DNA from: Eubacteriaceae bacterium
GTDB lineage: Bacteria > Bacillota > Clostridia > Eubacteriales > Eubacteriaceae
Length of the DNA: 32,863 nucleotides
Direction: 5' to 3'
NCBI GenBank assembly: GCA_012522805.1
Contig: JAAYJS010000040.1
Location: 1-32,863, forward strand
In this document: positions 1 through 7,626 of the stretch, in pieces
How the letters are laid out: every line of letters starts with the position of its first letter
Position numbering within the stretch: the first letter of the stretch is position 1
Notes under the pieces: generated by a model
What the model saw: the letters and a program-made list of their open reading frames with translations, nothing else
Told to the model about the DNA's origin: nothing
Databases searched by the model: none
Made by a program: the position numbers and the translations under genes

Positions 1-314
1 AAATCTAACATTTTATTAATTACTGTTCCTTTTCTAATCCAGACAGTTTTTGCATTCCATATTCCATTGTTTAAATGGTAAAAATAAAAATATTTCAATT
101 CTGTTCTTAACCACAGATTTTTAACACGTTCAAAACGAACCCAACGATTCCTTAAAGCAGGATTCTTACTTAATTCTATGGCAGAAGGATGTGGACATTT
201 TCTTATATCCCAACTATTATTAGCCCAAAACCCCTGCATTTCTTCATTCATTACAGCTATTTTTTTGCTAATCTCACTCTGACTAATAATTTTCCTTTTA
301 CTAGAAGCATTCAT
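1..314 (-). CDS. tnpB: Tn554-type transposase B, N-terminal part (cut by window edge)
   Basis: Reading leftwards from an ATG at 314 there is an open frame to the window edge (about 104 codons). It begins [16 protein letters not shown] and contains [16 protein letters not shown], which I recognise as the start of the Tn554 TnpB protein. TnpB is the large second tyrosine recombinase that acts with TnpA and TnpC in transposition of Tn554-family elements. The start codon overlaps the tnpA stop in an ATGA (314-311), so the two are translationally coupled, and AGGAG lies about 8 bases upstream of the start, inside the end of tnpA. The catalytic half, tnpC and any cargo (Tn554 relatives carry resistance genes) lie left of position 1 and cannot be seen. 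Confidence 0.85.
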
Positions 315-1396
315 TTCTTATGCTCCTTTCTCTCAAGGTATTTATTAAACTCATTTTTCATATCCTGATCTGAAAGATGAACATAGGTATTTAACGTTGT
401 CTGAACATGTGCGTGACCTAATCTCTTTTGAACGAACGCAACATCCCATCCTTCCCTAATTAGCTGCGTTGCGTGAGTGTGGCGAAGCATATGTGATGTA
501 AATTCTATTCCAGTCCTTTTAACTATTCTTCTAACTAGATCAAGAACACTTTGGTACTTTAGTGGTTTCCCAAAATAGCCTTCTTTTAAGGAAATAAAAA
601 CATAATCATGCTCCAATTCCTCACTATACTCATATATCAAGTAATCTGTATAAAGTGACATAAGTTCTTTACTCACATGTATTGTTCTTTCCTTCCTTAA
701 TTTAATATAAGCTTCATTAACATTAACATCTCTAGGTGTTAAATGGATTTGATTGTCCCAAGTGACAATATCTTCAAGCCTAAGCGATAACACTTCACCG
801 ATTCTTAAACCACCCTCATACATAAGCATTAAAATTAATTTATCTCTTTTCGTATGACAAGCATCAATAATTTGCTTAACTTCCTTTGATCTCAATGTTC
901 TTATCTGTTTCTTTTTAACCCTTAACTTTAAGACATTCTTTTGGTATCTACCCTTATTAACATGATGTAAAAATCCTTTGAAATTTCTTCCCTTTGCTTG
1001 TTTAAATACATCAATTGATTTAAATTCTCCTAATCTACTTAAATAATCAAGAAAACTCATAACTACATTTAAAATTGTATTCACTGTCGTTTCTTCTCTT
1101 ATGGCTTTTTTTGACTGAAGATCAATTACATTTGATGCTGAAGGATATCTCAACCAACCTACGAAGTCTGCTAACAACTCAAAGTTAATATCATTAAGAA
1201 TAACACCTCTCTGTTCCATGAACTCGTACAGCAACTTTAAATGATAGCAGTATGCCTTAATGGTATTAGGAGACTTACCAGTATTATCTAAGTATTTAAT
1301 AAATTTCATTACTGGTTCTATTAGCTGGTATTCTTTATCTAGTAATAAATACAATGGATACGGCTTATTCTCCACTTCTATCCTTTGAACCTTCAC
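311..1396 (-). CDS. tnpA: Tn554-type transposase A (tyrosine recombinase)
   Basis: This is a 361-residue tyrosine recombinase, the same length as Tn554 TnpA. An N-terminal SAM-like core-binding domain (about 20-140, with [21 protein letters not shown]) precedes the catalytic domain. The catalytic residues are visible: Arg198 in [11 protein letters not shown], His302 and Arg305 in HMLRHTHAT, His328 in RLGHAH, and nucleophile Tyr338 in LNTYVH. It cuts and rejoins DNA at the element ends and target site through a covalent Tyr-DNA link. The start is GTG at 1396: the ATG just upstream (1399) runs straight into a stop, and AGAGGTGGG at 1402-1410 is correctly spaced. It overlaps tnpB by 4 bases. It is more AT-rich than the flanking chromosome, as expected for acquired DNA. 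Nothing suggests it is inactive. Confidence 0.95.
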
Positions 1397-1416
1397 ATGT
1401 TCCCACCTCTTTAAAT

Positions 1417-1507
1417 ACTTTAACTACTACAAATTATAAACCTTGTTAATTTTTATTTAAAGTAAAATATCCCTTTAATATCTCCTCTTAAACTACTTTA
1501 ACTACTA
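1417..1507. repeat. Pair of identical 13-bp direct repeats near the transposon end
   Basis: ACTTTAACTACTA occurs at 1417-1429 and again at 1495-1507, 78 bp apart start to start, both inside the terminal region. Tyrosine recombinases often bind such repeated arm or core sites near element ends, so these are candidate TnpA binding sites. The repeat itself is seen; the role is inferred. Confidence 0.55.
1433..1461 (-). promoter_or_regulatory. Probable tnpA promoter
   Basis: On the minus strand, TTTAAA (plus-strand 1456-1461) and a perfect TATAAT (1433-1438) are separated by 17 bases and lie just upstream of the tnpA ribosome site. The -10 is perfect and the -35 is poor. One of the 13-bp direct repeats (1417-1429) sits right downstream, where bound TnpA could affect expression (inference). 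Confidence 0.5.
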
Positions 1508-1521
1508 TTATTTATTATACT

Positions 1522-1674
1522 ATGGTTAAAGAACAACACCAAGAGAAGGTGATACGAAATACGATAAAAGTATTAGAGCTTTTGGGTGAACACGATGCAA
1601 AGGAGTACGTCCGCATTACCGGAAGGTTGGCGGAGATCATGCCCCAATGCGAGAAACTGCTGTATAAGGTTTAA
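1522..1674 (+). pseudogene. C-terminal remnant of a MarR-family regulator, truncated by the transposon
   Basis: This frame of 50 codons has an apparent ATG at 1522 that probably belongs to the junction. It encodes VLELLGEHDAKEYVRI followed by RLAEIMPQCEKLLYKV. That matches the C-terminal dimerisation helix typical of MarR regulators next to two-gene ABC exporters. The winged-helix DNA-binding domain is missing; directly upstream lies transposon DNA. In intact relatives the MarR protein usually represses the marR-ABC-ABC operon, so its loss may leave the exporter genes unregulated. The next gene starts 56 bases downstream. Assignment to MarR rests on a short stretch and on context. Confidence 0.65.
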
Positions 1675-1730
1675 GCAGAGAGCGATTGAGAACGCCTAAT
1701 CATTTATTTCGTTGACAAGAAGGAGTTTAT

Positions 1731-3491
1731 ATGAAAAAAATCTTGAAATATCTCAAACCGACTGAGTGGTTGATGGTCGGTGTCAGCCTCATCTTCATTG
1801 TGGCTCAGGTGTGGCTTGAATTAAAATTGCCCGGCTATATGTCGGAGATCACCACATTGGTGCAAACCCCGGGATCAGAAATTGCTAAAATATGGCAAGT
1901 AGGTGTTTACATGTTACTCGCCGCCTTGGGTAGTTTAGTTTCTGCAATTTTTGTCGGATATTTTGCTGCGCGAATCGGAGCATCTTTTTCGAAACGTTTG
2001 CGGTCCTTGCTGTTTAATAAAGTAGAGTCTTTTTCCATGGCTGAGATCAGTTGTTTTTCGATTCCCAGTCTAATCACTCGCTCTACCAATGATGTGACTC
2101 AAATACAAGTGTTTACGATTCTCTCTTTGCAAGTTGTAATCAAAGCACCCATTATGGCAGCTTGGGCTTTGACAAAAATTGCCGGAAAAGGTTTTGAATG
2201 GTCGATGGTTACCGGCATTGCAGTGGCAATCGTCTTGACGATGGTATCGTTATTGATGATTTTTGTGATACCGAAATTTAAAATCATGCAGACGTTAACC
2301 GACAATGTCACCCGGGTAGCCAGAGAAAACTTGACGGGCTTGCGAGTTGTGCGCGCCTACAATGCCGAAGAATATCAAGAAAATAAATTTGAGACCACCA
2401 ACCAAGATTTGACCGATGTGCAGATGTTTACCAGTCGTTCCATGGCTGTTATGCGCCCCATGATGGGTACCATTATGACCAGTATTTCATTAGTCATCTA
2501 CTGGATTGGCGCTTATTTAATCGCCGAAGCGGCAAACATGGAAAAACTCGGTATTTTTTCGGATATGGTTGTTTTTTCAAATTATGCCATGCAGGTTATC
2601 ATGTCCTTTATGATGCTGATCATGATCTTTATTTTGTTGCCCAGAGCCTCTGTATCCGCAGATCGTATCAATGAAGTGTTGGATACAAAATTGACAATTC
2701 TTGACGGCAAGGGCACTGAGGGCTTACCCGAAAAAGCCGGAGAAATCAGTTTTGAAAATGTGCATTTTAGATATCCCGGTGGAGAGGACTGTGTACTCCA
2801 AAATATCAACTTTACAGCTAAAAAAGGCGAGACGGTTGCCTTTATCGGATCGACGGGCAGCGGTAAGACGACTTTAATCAACCTCATCCCTCGTTTTTAT
2901 GATGCGACGGAAGGTGTGGTAAAAGTCAACGGTGTCGATGTCAAAGAATATCGATTGGAAGAGCTGTTAAATCAAATCGGCTATGTACCGCAAAGTGCCG
3001 TATTGTTTCAAGGAACGGTTGCATCCAATATTGCCTATGGAGAAAACGGCGATGGTCCCTATACCCCGGAAGATGTTCAAAAAGCCATTGCCATTGCACA
3101 AGCTCAAGATTTTGTCGAAGAGATGGATGGGCAATACGAGGCGACCATTGCCCAAGGCGGTACCAATGTATCCGGCGGCCAAAAACAGCGCTTATCTATC
3201 GCCCGCGCGGTGTGTAGAAAACCGGATTTCTTTATTTTTGACGATTCCTTTTCCGCGCTGGACTATCAAACCGACCGTAATCTGCGAAGAGAGCTTAAAA
3301 ACGAAACGGAGGGGGTAACCACTTTGATTGTTGCCCAAAGAATTGGCACCATTATGGATGCGGATCAAATCATCGTTTTAAATGAAGGCAAGATAGTGGG
3401 GAAAGGAACCCACGAAGAACTTCTGAGCACTTGCAAGGTTTATCAAGAAATTGCGATGTCTCAATTAAGTGAGGAGGAGTTGGCCCTATGA
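1731..3491 (+). CDS. Heterodimeric ABC exporter, subunit 1 (degenerate ATP site)
   Basis: This 586-residue half-transporter has an N-terminal six-helix exporter domain (about 15-310) and a C-terminal ATPase domain (about 340-575). The Walker A is GSTGSGKTT (373-381) and the signature is VSGGQKQR (480-487). The Walker B is IFDDSFSALD, with Asp505 where the catalytic Glu normally sits. That replacement is the mark of the non-hydrolysing subunit in LmrCD/BmrCD/EfrAB-type multidrug exporters. The start is ATG 1731 with AAGGAG upstream. It overlaps the partner gene by 4 bases (ATGA), so the two are co-translated. Substrate cannot be read; drugs or lipids are typical for the family. The MarR remnant directly upstream fits a drug-responsive operon. 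Confidence 0.93.
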   Translation: MKKILKYLKPTEWLMVGVSLIFIVAQVWLELKLPGYMSEITTLVQTPGSEIAKIWQVGVYMLLAALGSLVSAIFVGYFAARIGASFSKRLRSLLFNKVESFSMAEISCFSIPSLITRSTNDVTQIQVFTILSLQVVIKAPIMAAWALTKIAGKGFEWSMVTGIAVAIVLTMVSLLMIFVIPKFKIMQTLTDNVTRVARENLTGLRVVRAYNAEEYQENKFETTNQDLTDVQMFTSRSMAVMRPMMGTIMTSISLVIYWIGAYLIAEAANMEKLGIFSDMVVFSNYAMQVIMSFMMLIMIFILLPRASVSADRINEVLDTKLTILDGKGTEGLPEKAGEISFENVHFRYPGGEDCVLQNINFTAKKGETVAFIGSTGSGKTTLINLIPRFYDATEGVVKVNGVDVKEYRLEELLNQIGYVPQSAVLFQGTVASNIAYGENGDGPYTPEDVQKAIAIAQAQDFVEEMDGQYEATIAQGGTNVSGGQKQRLSIARAVCRKPDFFIFDDSFSALDYQTDRNLRRELKNETEGVTTLIVAQRIGTIMDADQIIVLNEGKIVGKGTHEELLSTCKVYQEIAMSQLSEEELAL

Positions 3492-5338
3492 GCAATCAAA
3501 CACAAAGACCAAGTACATTACCGATGAGGCGCTTTAGAGGCAACAGGCCGCCCATCGGTTCTGAAAAACCGAAAAACTTCTCGAAAACTTGGATGCGACT
3601 ATTGCGCTATAATAGCAGATACATCGTAGCGATTCTCATCGTACTCGTATTGGCGGTATTGGCTGCAACTTTTCAAATAGTCGGTCCCAATCAATTAAAA
3701 GTAATGGTAGATGAAATTGCCAAAGGGCTACCGGCAATGGTGGATGGACAACCGGTGTCCCAAAGCATCGACTTTAAAATCATTACCGATATCGGGCTCT
3801 TGCTGGCGGTTCTTTATACCGCCTCGGGCTTATTGAGTTTTAGTGAAAACTTCATCATGGCGACGGTTACTGCAAAGATTTCCAGAAGAATGCGCAGCGA
3901 TATCTCAAAGAAAATCAACCGTTTACCTTTAAGATATTTTGACCAAACCAGCCATGGCGACGTGTTAAGCCTCATCACCAACGATGTGGATGTCATCGGA
4001 CAAACCCTGAACCAGAGTTTGGATAACTTTGTTCGCGCCATCACGATGTTGGTCGGGACATTGGCTCTGATGCTTTTTAATAGCCGAATCCTAACGGCAG
4101 TAACGGTTATTTCCGTCTCTGTCGGTTTCATTCTGATGCAAATCATCATGAAAAACTCGCAAAAGTATTTTAGTGGACAACAAGAGGGTTTGGGCGAGAT
4201 TAATGGGCACATAGAAGAAATTTATTCAGGTCACAATATCGTCAAAGCCTATAATGGTGGTCAAGATGCGAAAGAGACTTTTGAAAAGATCAATCAAAAA
4301 GTTTGCGAAAGTGCTTGGAAATCACAGTTCATGTCGGGTTTAATGAGACCGATTATGGAATTTTCCGGAAACTTTGGCTATCTGGCAGTCTGTGTTGTTG
4401 GAGCTATTCTTGCCATCAATGGCAGTATATCCTTCGGTGTTATCGTAGCCTTTATGATGTATGTGCGTTATTTTACACAACCCTTAAGCCAATTGGCACA
4501 ATCTTTGCAAGCCATGCAACGAACAGCGGCAGCCAGTGAGCGCGTGTTTGAATTTTTTGATCAGACAGAAATGGATGACGAAGACCATAAAACACAAAAA
4601 CTGTCCAATGTTAAAGGGGACGTCGCATTTAAAAAGGTACATTTTGGATATGAAAAAGACAAACCGATTATTCGCGATTTTTCTGTGGACATCAAAGCCG
4701 GGCAGAAGGTTGCCATCGTAGGACCAACCGGCGCCGGTAAAACGACAATCGTCAACTTACTCATGCGTTTTTATGAAATTGATAGTGGCGAAATTACCAT
4801 CGATCAAATACCAATTCACCAAGTCCCACGAGAAAATGTTCACGAACAATTTGGAATGGTCCTTCAGGATACCTGGATCTTTGAAGGGACGATTAAAGAC
4901 AACATCATCTACAGCAAAAAGGGTGTCACAGACAGCGAAGTCCAAGCCGCATGCCAGGCGGCGGGGCTGGACCACTTTGTTCATACTTTACCTCAGGGCT
5001 ACGATACCGTTTTAGATGACAAAATGATTTTATCCGCCGGGCAAAAGCAATTGTTGACTATTGCCCGCGCCATGATTCAAGATGCTCCCATGCTCATTTT
5101 AGACGAGGCGACCAGCTCGGTGGACACTCGTACGGAGAGACATGTTCAAGCAGCGATGGATCGATTAACCCAAGGGCGAACCTCTTTTGTTATTGCCCAC
5201 AGGTTATCCACCATAGTCAATTCAGACATCATTCTGGTATTGGAAGACGGCGATATTGTTGAAAGCGGGAACCACAGCACCTTGTTGCGTCAAAACGGAC
5301 CCTATGCAAACATGTACAAAAGCCAGTGGGAGAACTGA
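3488..5338 (+). CDS. Heterodimeric ABC exporter, subunit 2 (catalytic ATP site)
   Basis: This is the 616-residue partner of the preceding gene, overlapping it by 4 bases. After an unusual positively charged N-terminal extension of about 30 residues, an exporter membrane domain spans about 45-345 and the ATPase domain about 375-610. The Walker A is GPTGAGKTT (412-420) and the Walker B is LILDEATSSVD, with the canonical catalytic Glu540. Its signature is LSAGQKQ (from 515), deviating from LSGGQ. The pattern is complementary: the intact Glu works with the intact signature of subunit 1, while the altered signature here faces the Asp505 site. This is what heterodimeric exporters show. A strong hairpin follows the stop codon. 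Confidence 0.93.
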   Translation: MSNQTQRPSTLPMRRFRGNRPPIGSEKPKNFSKTWMRLLRYNSRYIVAILIVLVLAVLAATFQIVGPNQLKVMVDEIAKGLPAMVDGQPVSQSIDFKIITDIGLLLAVLYTASGLLSFSENFIMATVTAKISRRMRSDISKKINRLPLRYFDQTSHGDVLSLITNDVDVIGQTLNQSLDNFVRAITMLVGTLALMLFNSRILTAVTVISVSVGFILMQIIMKNSQKYFSGQQEGLGEINGHIEEIYSGHNIVKAYNGGQDAKETFEKINQKVCESAWKSQFMSGLMRPIMEFSGNFGYLAVCVVGAILAINGSISFGVIVAFMMYVRYFTQPLSQLAQSLQAMQRTAAASERVFEFFDQTEMDDEDHKTQKLSNVKGDVAFKKVHFGYEKDKPIIRDFSVDIKAGQKVAIVGPTGAGKTTIVNLLMRFYEIDSGEITIDQIPIHQVPRENVHEQFGMVLQDTWIFEGTIKDNIIYSKKGVTDSEVQAACQAAGLDHFVHTLPQGYDTVLDDKMILSAGQKQLLTIARAMIQDAPMLILDEATSSVDTRTERHVQAAMDRLTQGRTSFVIAHRLSTIVNSDIILVLEDGDIVESGNHSTLLRQNGPYANMYKSQWEN

Positions 5339-5367
5339 GATTTTAGTTTAAAATGATGAAATAACTA

Positions 5368-5397
5368 CGGCGCTTTGGTAAGACTTCCAAAGCGCCG
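5368..5397. terminator. Hairpin terminator between convergent genes
   Basis: An 11-bp perfect stem (CGGCGCTTTGG at 5368-5378 with its complement at 5387-5397) encloses an 8-base loop, 29 bases after the ABC operon stop. The U-tract is weak on the plus strand (CAGTTTCG) and a little better in the minus direction, so it may serve both this operon and the minus-strand gene ending at 5590. Confidence 0.7.
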
Positions 5398-5554
5398 CAG
5401 TTTCGATACAATTATTCGTAGAGTTGAAGCGTTGAACAAACTAGTTCTAAACAATAGGTGAATGACCTTGAATCAAAAAGTAAAAAAAAACAAATGAGAT
5501 GCAGTTGTTGTAGAATTATAGCAACTCAAAAAGTCGCCTTGGATCCCGACCTCT

Positions 5555-5570
5555 TGTCAACCGGTTGACA
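5555..5570. other. Perfect 16-bp palindrome
   Basis: TGTCAACCGGTTGACA is a perfect inverted repeat lying between the ABC operon and the convergent small gene. It looks like a dimeric repressor operator but has no gene start next to it, so it may be a relic or part of a transcription stop. The sequence is certain; the role is unknown. Confidence 0.5.
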
Positions 5571-5589
5571 CTTAATGGACTCGGACCGG

Positions 5590-5805
5590 TTAAAAAATAT
5601 AGTTGGACAGCGTAGTGGATATTTTTCGATATAAGTCGACGGCAGGGCCGTCGATGACCTTAGAGCCACATCGGATATTACAAAATGCACCATGGTCATC
5701 TCTCAGTTCTTCAAGAATTTTCTCTAAATAGCTGATTTTATCCTCGCCGTCCAAGGTCTTTAAAGCTGTGGTGTAGGCTTTTTCGATTTCTTCTAGTGTT
5801 CTCAT
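5590..5805 (-). CDS. Small hypothetical protein (71 aa)
   Basis: I do not recognise this protein. The ATG at 5805 is chosen over an in-frame one 16 codons upstream because AGGAGG (5810-5815) sits directly before it. The 71-residue product begins MRTLEEIEKAYTTALKTLD and is predicted mostly helical, with two cysteines in HGAFCNIRCGSKVIDGPA. It has no signal peptide or membrane segment. It is transcribed towards the ABC operon and away from the TetR gene. The good ribosome site and amphipathic helices support a real, probably cytosolic, protein. Confidence 0.6.
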   Translation of the reverse strand: MRTLEEIEKAYTTALKTLDGEDKISYLEKILEELRDDHGAFCNIRCGSKVIDGPAVDLYRKISTTLSNYIF

Positions 5806-5858
5806 AGATCCTCCTATTATGGAATGGTGTAATAATACAAGACAATTCAACAATTCAT

Positions 5859-6218
5859 TTACTAATCATATCATATGACCATTAAGTTTAGAGTATAACT
5901 TGATAGGAAGAGAGAAGATAGGAAAACATGAAGAAGGACAAGGCTTTGGCTTCGTGTTCAAGAAAATGATAGGAAGGATTTTTGCTTTCGATATAAAAAC
6001 CTTTACCATTATCACAAAAATTGATACACTTAGTAGAAATCACGTTATTTTCAAAAAATCAAATGGAGATCTGCAGAAAAACCCAAGATCTCGTGCATGG
6101 GTTGGCAGTAGGAAGCTACCAACTGTAAGAGTATCGTTTTGTAAAATTAAAGGACAGGTTCTTACTCTAAAATCAAAAGAAGGTGTTTTGAACACTTATA
6201 TAAACTCAGGAGGATAGG
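5859..6218 (+). other. 360-base non-coding leader region upstream of the TetR gene, with possible RNA structure
   Basis: No convincing gene is seen; an open frame at 5900-6217 has no family features. Several complementary segments lie together. GAGATCT (6066-6072) pairs with AGATCTC (6086-6092). The loop segment AACCCA (6080-6085) pairs with TGGGTT (6098-6103), which would give an H-type pseudoknot. GTTGG (6101-6105) pairs with CCAAC (6119-6123) with an inner TAG/CTA stem, competing for the same bases. A small GTGTT/AACAC hairpin lies at 6183-6195. This could be a structured 5' leader, but I do not recognise a known riboswitch and the pairings could be chance. Confidence 0.35.
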
Positions 6219-6806
6219 ATGGAATTAACAAGTCGGCAGTTACAGGCAATTGAAACAAAAAAACGCATTTTTGAAAAAGCGATGGAAATCTTCGAAGAAA
6301 AATCCTTTGATCAGGTAACCATCAGCGACATTTGCCAAGCAGCCGGAGTCTCTACAGGAGCTTTTTATCACTACTTTGATTCGAAGGAGCAATTGCTACT
6401 CGAGCAGTATACTAAGATAGATAAAACTTACGGTGCCACCATCAACAACTTAAAGGGTACAAATGCTATCGAACGCATTTATGAATACATGGATAATTAT
6501 GCCATCAGCGCTGAAGAAGATGGACTGGAAGTGGTTACGGAAGTGTTTAGAGCATTCTTGACTTTGAGAGTGCCGTTTCCTATATCTGTCGATCAAGGCT
6601 TCTTACATGGTTTAAAATTGTTGATTGCTGAAGGAAAAAAAGAACAGCTGATCGATCCAAAAGCCGATGCACTCCAAGTTGCTGAGCAACTGTTAATCGT
6701 AGCGCGAGGTGTTATTTTTAGTTGGTGTCAGGAGAGAGCTGCTTTTTCTCTGAAAGACAAAACAGCTGAATGTATTAAAATTTTTTTGAGCGCCTACATA
6801 ATTTGA
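6219..6806 (+). CDS. TetR-family transcriptional regulator
   Basis: This 195-residue protein has a TetR N-terminal helix-turn-helix. RRIF-type helix 1 (QAIETKKRIFEKAMEIF) is followed by VTISDICQAAGVSTGAFYHY and FDSKEQLL, the classic TetR recognition segment at about 28-55. The rest is the variable ligand-binding and dimer domain. The start ATG 6219 follows CAGGAGG at ideal distance. It ends in a clean terminator, so it is transcribed alone. It precedes the Mo-hydroxylase operon on the same strand and may control it, itself, or the nearby ABC exporter; the ligand is unknown. CATATGAT-like repeats near 6985-7010 are possible binding sites. Confidence 0.92.
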   Translation: MELTSRQLQAIETKKRIFEKAMEIFEEKSFDQVTISDICQAAGVSTGAFYHYFDSKEQLLLEQYTKIDKTYGATINNLKGTNAIERIYEYMDNYAISAEEDGLEVVTEVFRAFLTLRVPFPISVDQGFLHGLKLLIAEGKKEQLIDPKADALQVAEQLLIVARGVIFSWCQERAAFSLKDKTAECIKIFLSAYII

Positions 6807-6838
6807 TCGTACACAATTAAAAAAATAAAGTCTATTAA

Positions 6839-6862
6839 AACCCTTACGGAAAGGGTTTTTTT
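6839..6862 (+). terminator. Intrinsic terminator after the TetR gene
   Basis: A 7-bp stem AACCCTT/AAGGGTT (6839-6845 and 6850-6856) with an ACGG loop is followed by a run of T. It is a textbook Rho-independent stop 33 bases after the TetR stop codon, separating TetR from the Mo-hydroxylase operon. Confidence 0.9.
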
Positions 6863-6968
6863 ATTTTTGCTACCGAGTTGTTTTTAGATAGAATACGCAT
6901 GCCTATTATAGCCTTCAAACCCACGGTTTTTCGAGAAAAACGGCAAAGCGAGTTACACGAACAAAACA

Positions 6969-6996
6969 TTGACAGAAAGTTCACATATGATACCAT
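6969..6996 (+). promoter_or_regulatory. Candidate promoter of the Mo-hydroxylase operon
   Basis: A perfect TTGACA (6969-6974) is followed after 16 bases by TACCAT (6991-6996), 4 of 6 matches to the -10 consensus. It lies about 120 bases upstream of the first structural gene. Repeated CATATGAT/CATATATGAT motifs overlap and follow the -10 and could bind the adjacent TetR regulator (inference). Otherwise the 6863-7117 gap holds nothing recognisable. Confidence 0.5.
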
Positions 6997-7117
6997 TAAC
7001 ATATATGATTCGGTGAATGCAATACACGAAATTAACGCCTATAATTTCAGACGTTCATTGACTTTTCGATTCTTTCAGTCAGCATGTAAAAAGAGTGAAC
7101 TTAGTGAGGAGGTTAAC

Positions 7118-7621
7118 TTGAAAACAGTAGAAAAGAAAGTCGTTACGCTAAATGTAAACGGTAAAACCTACGATTTTTTAGTAGGAGATGGAATACACGA
7201 GGTGAGCGAAGGTGAGACCTTGGCAGTGACACTGCGTGATCGTTTGCATTTAACCGGTTTAAAGATCGGGTGCGATCAAGGAGCTTGCGGTAGCTGTACG
7301 GTAATTATGGACGGGTTGGCAATTGCTTCCTGCATGACATTAACCTTAGACTGCGCAGGTAAATCCATTACAACCATCGAAGGATTAGCAGATTCTGAAA
7401 CCGGCGAATTAAGCGGTCTTCAACAATCATTCGTCGATAATTGTGGATTCCAATGCGGTTTCTGAACAGCCGGTATCATCATGGCGTCGGAAGCACTTTT
7501 AGAAAAGAAACCTAAACCATCGGAAGAAGTGCGCGAAGCTCTTTCCGGAAACTATTGTCGTTGCGGAACCCACTACACGGCTGTAGATGCGGTGATGGCT
7601 TATGTCAACCGAGAGGAGTAA
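7118..7621 (+). pseudogene. Mo-hydroxylase 2Fe-2S subunit with in-frame UGA at a cluster cysteine
   Basis: This frame of 167 codons matches the small electron-transfer subunit of xanthine dehydrogenase/CO dehydrogenase-type molybdenum hydroxylases. The plant-ferredoxin-like cluster uses Cys52, Cys57, Cys60 and Cys72 (GCDQGACGSC). The second, all-helical cluster domain has Cys113 in QCGF, then the UGA codon (7463-7465) at residue 116, then TAGIIMAS, and finally Cys147 and Cys149 in NYCRCGTH. Family members read CGFC(T/S)xG, so the UGA replaces a ligand cysteine. The frame continues to TAA at 7619-7621, 5 bases before the large subunit. The start is TTG 7118 with GAGGAGG upstream. Readings: nonsense mutation (favoured, since the next gene is also interrupted), selenocysteine, or sequencing error. 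Confidence 0.75.
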
Positions 7622-7626
7622 AAACA

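Larger units (their letters stand above)
1397..1530. mobile_element. Terminal region of the Tn554-like element and its junction with the chromosome
   Basis: This AT-rich, non-coding stretch lies between the tnpA start and a MarR-like reading frame. Composition changes abruptly near 1525-1535, from runs of A/T to typical chromosomal coding sequence, so the end of the element is placed there by inference. Members of this family insert site-specifically and make no long terminal inverted repeats, so the exact edge cannot be read from one side alone. A 13-bp direct repeat and a tnpA promoter lie inside it (listed separately). Confidence 0.6.

Noticed and set aside
1500-1530. Outward promoter at the transposon end (TATACT at 1516-1521) driving the ABC genes
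   Set aside because: No -35 at 16-18 bases upstream; a single hexamer in AT-rich DNA is not enough.
2983-3318. Alternative-frame open stretches inside the ABC, rpoB/rpoC and Mo-hydroxylase genes
   Set aside because: They are shadows of well-supported genes with no own ribosome sites or family motifs.
5900-6217. Open frame of 105 codons upstream of the TetR gene
   Set aside because: No ribosome site, no family features, odd Lys/Arg-rich composition; better explained as non-coding leader.
6878-7117. In-frame upstream extension of the 2Fe-2S subunit
   Set aside because: It contains the candidate promoter, lacks a good ribosome site, and family members begin near the TTG at 7118, which has GAGGAGG.
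7555-7626. Earlier in-frame start for the large Mo-hydroxylase subunit
   Set aside because: It overlaps the end of the small subunit frame; ATG 7627 fits family length.
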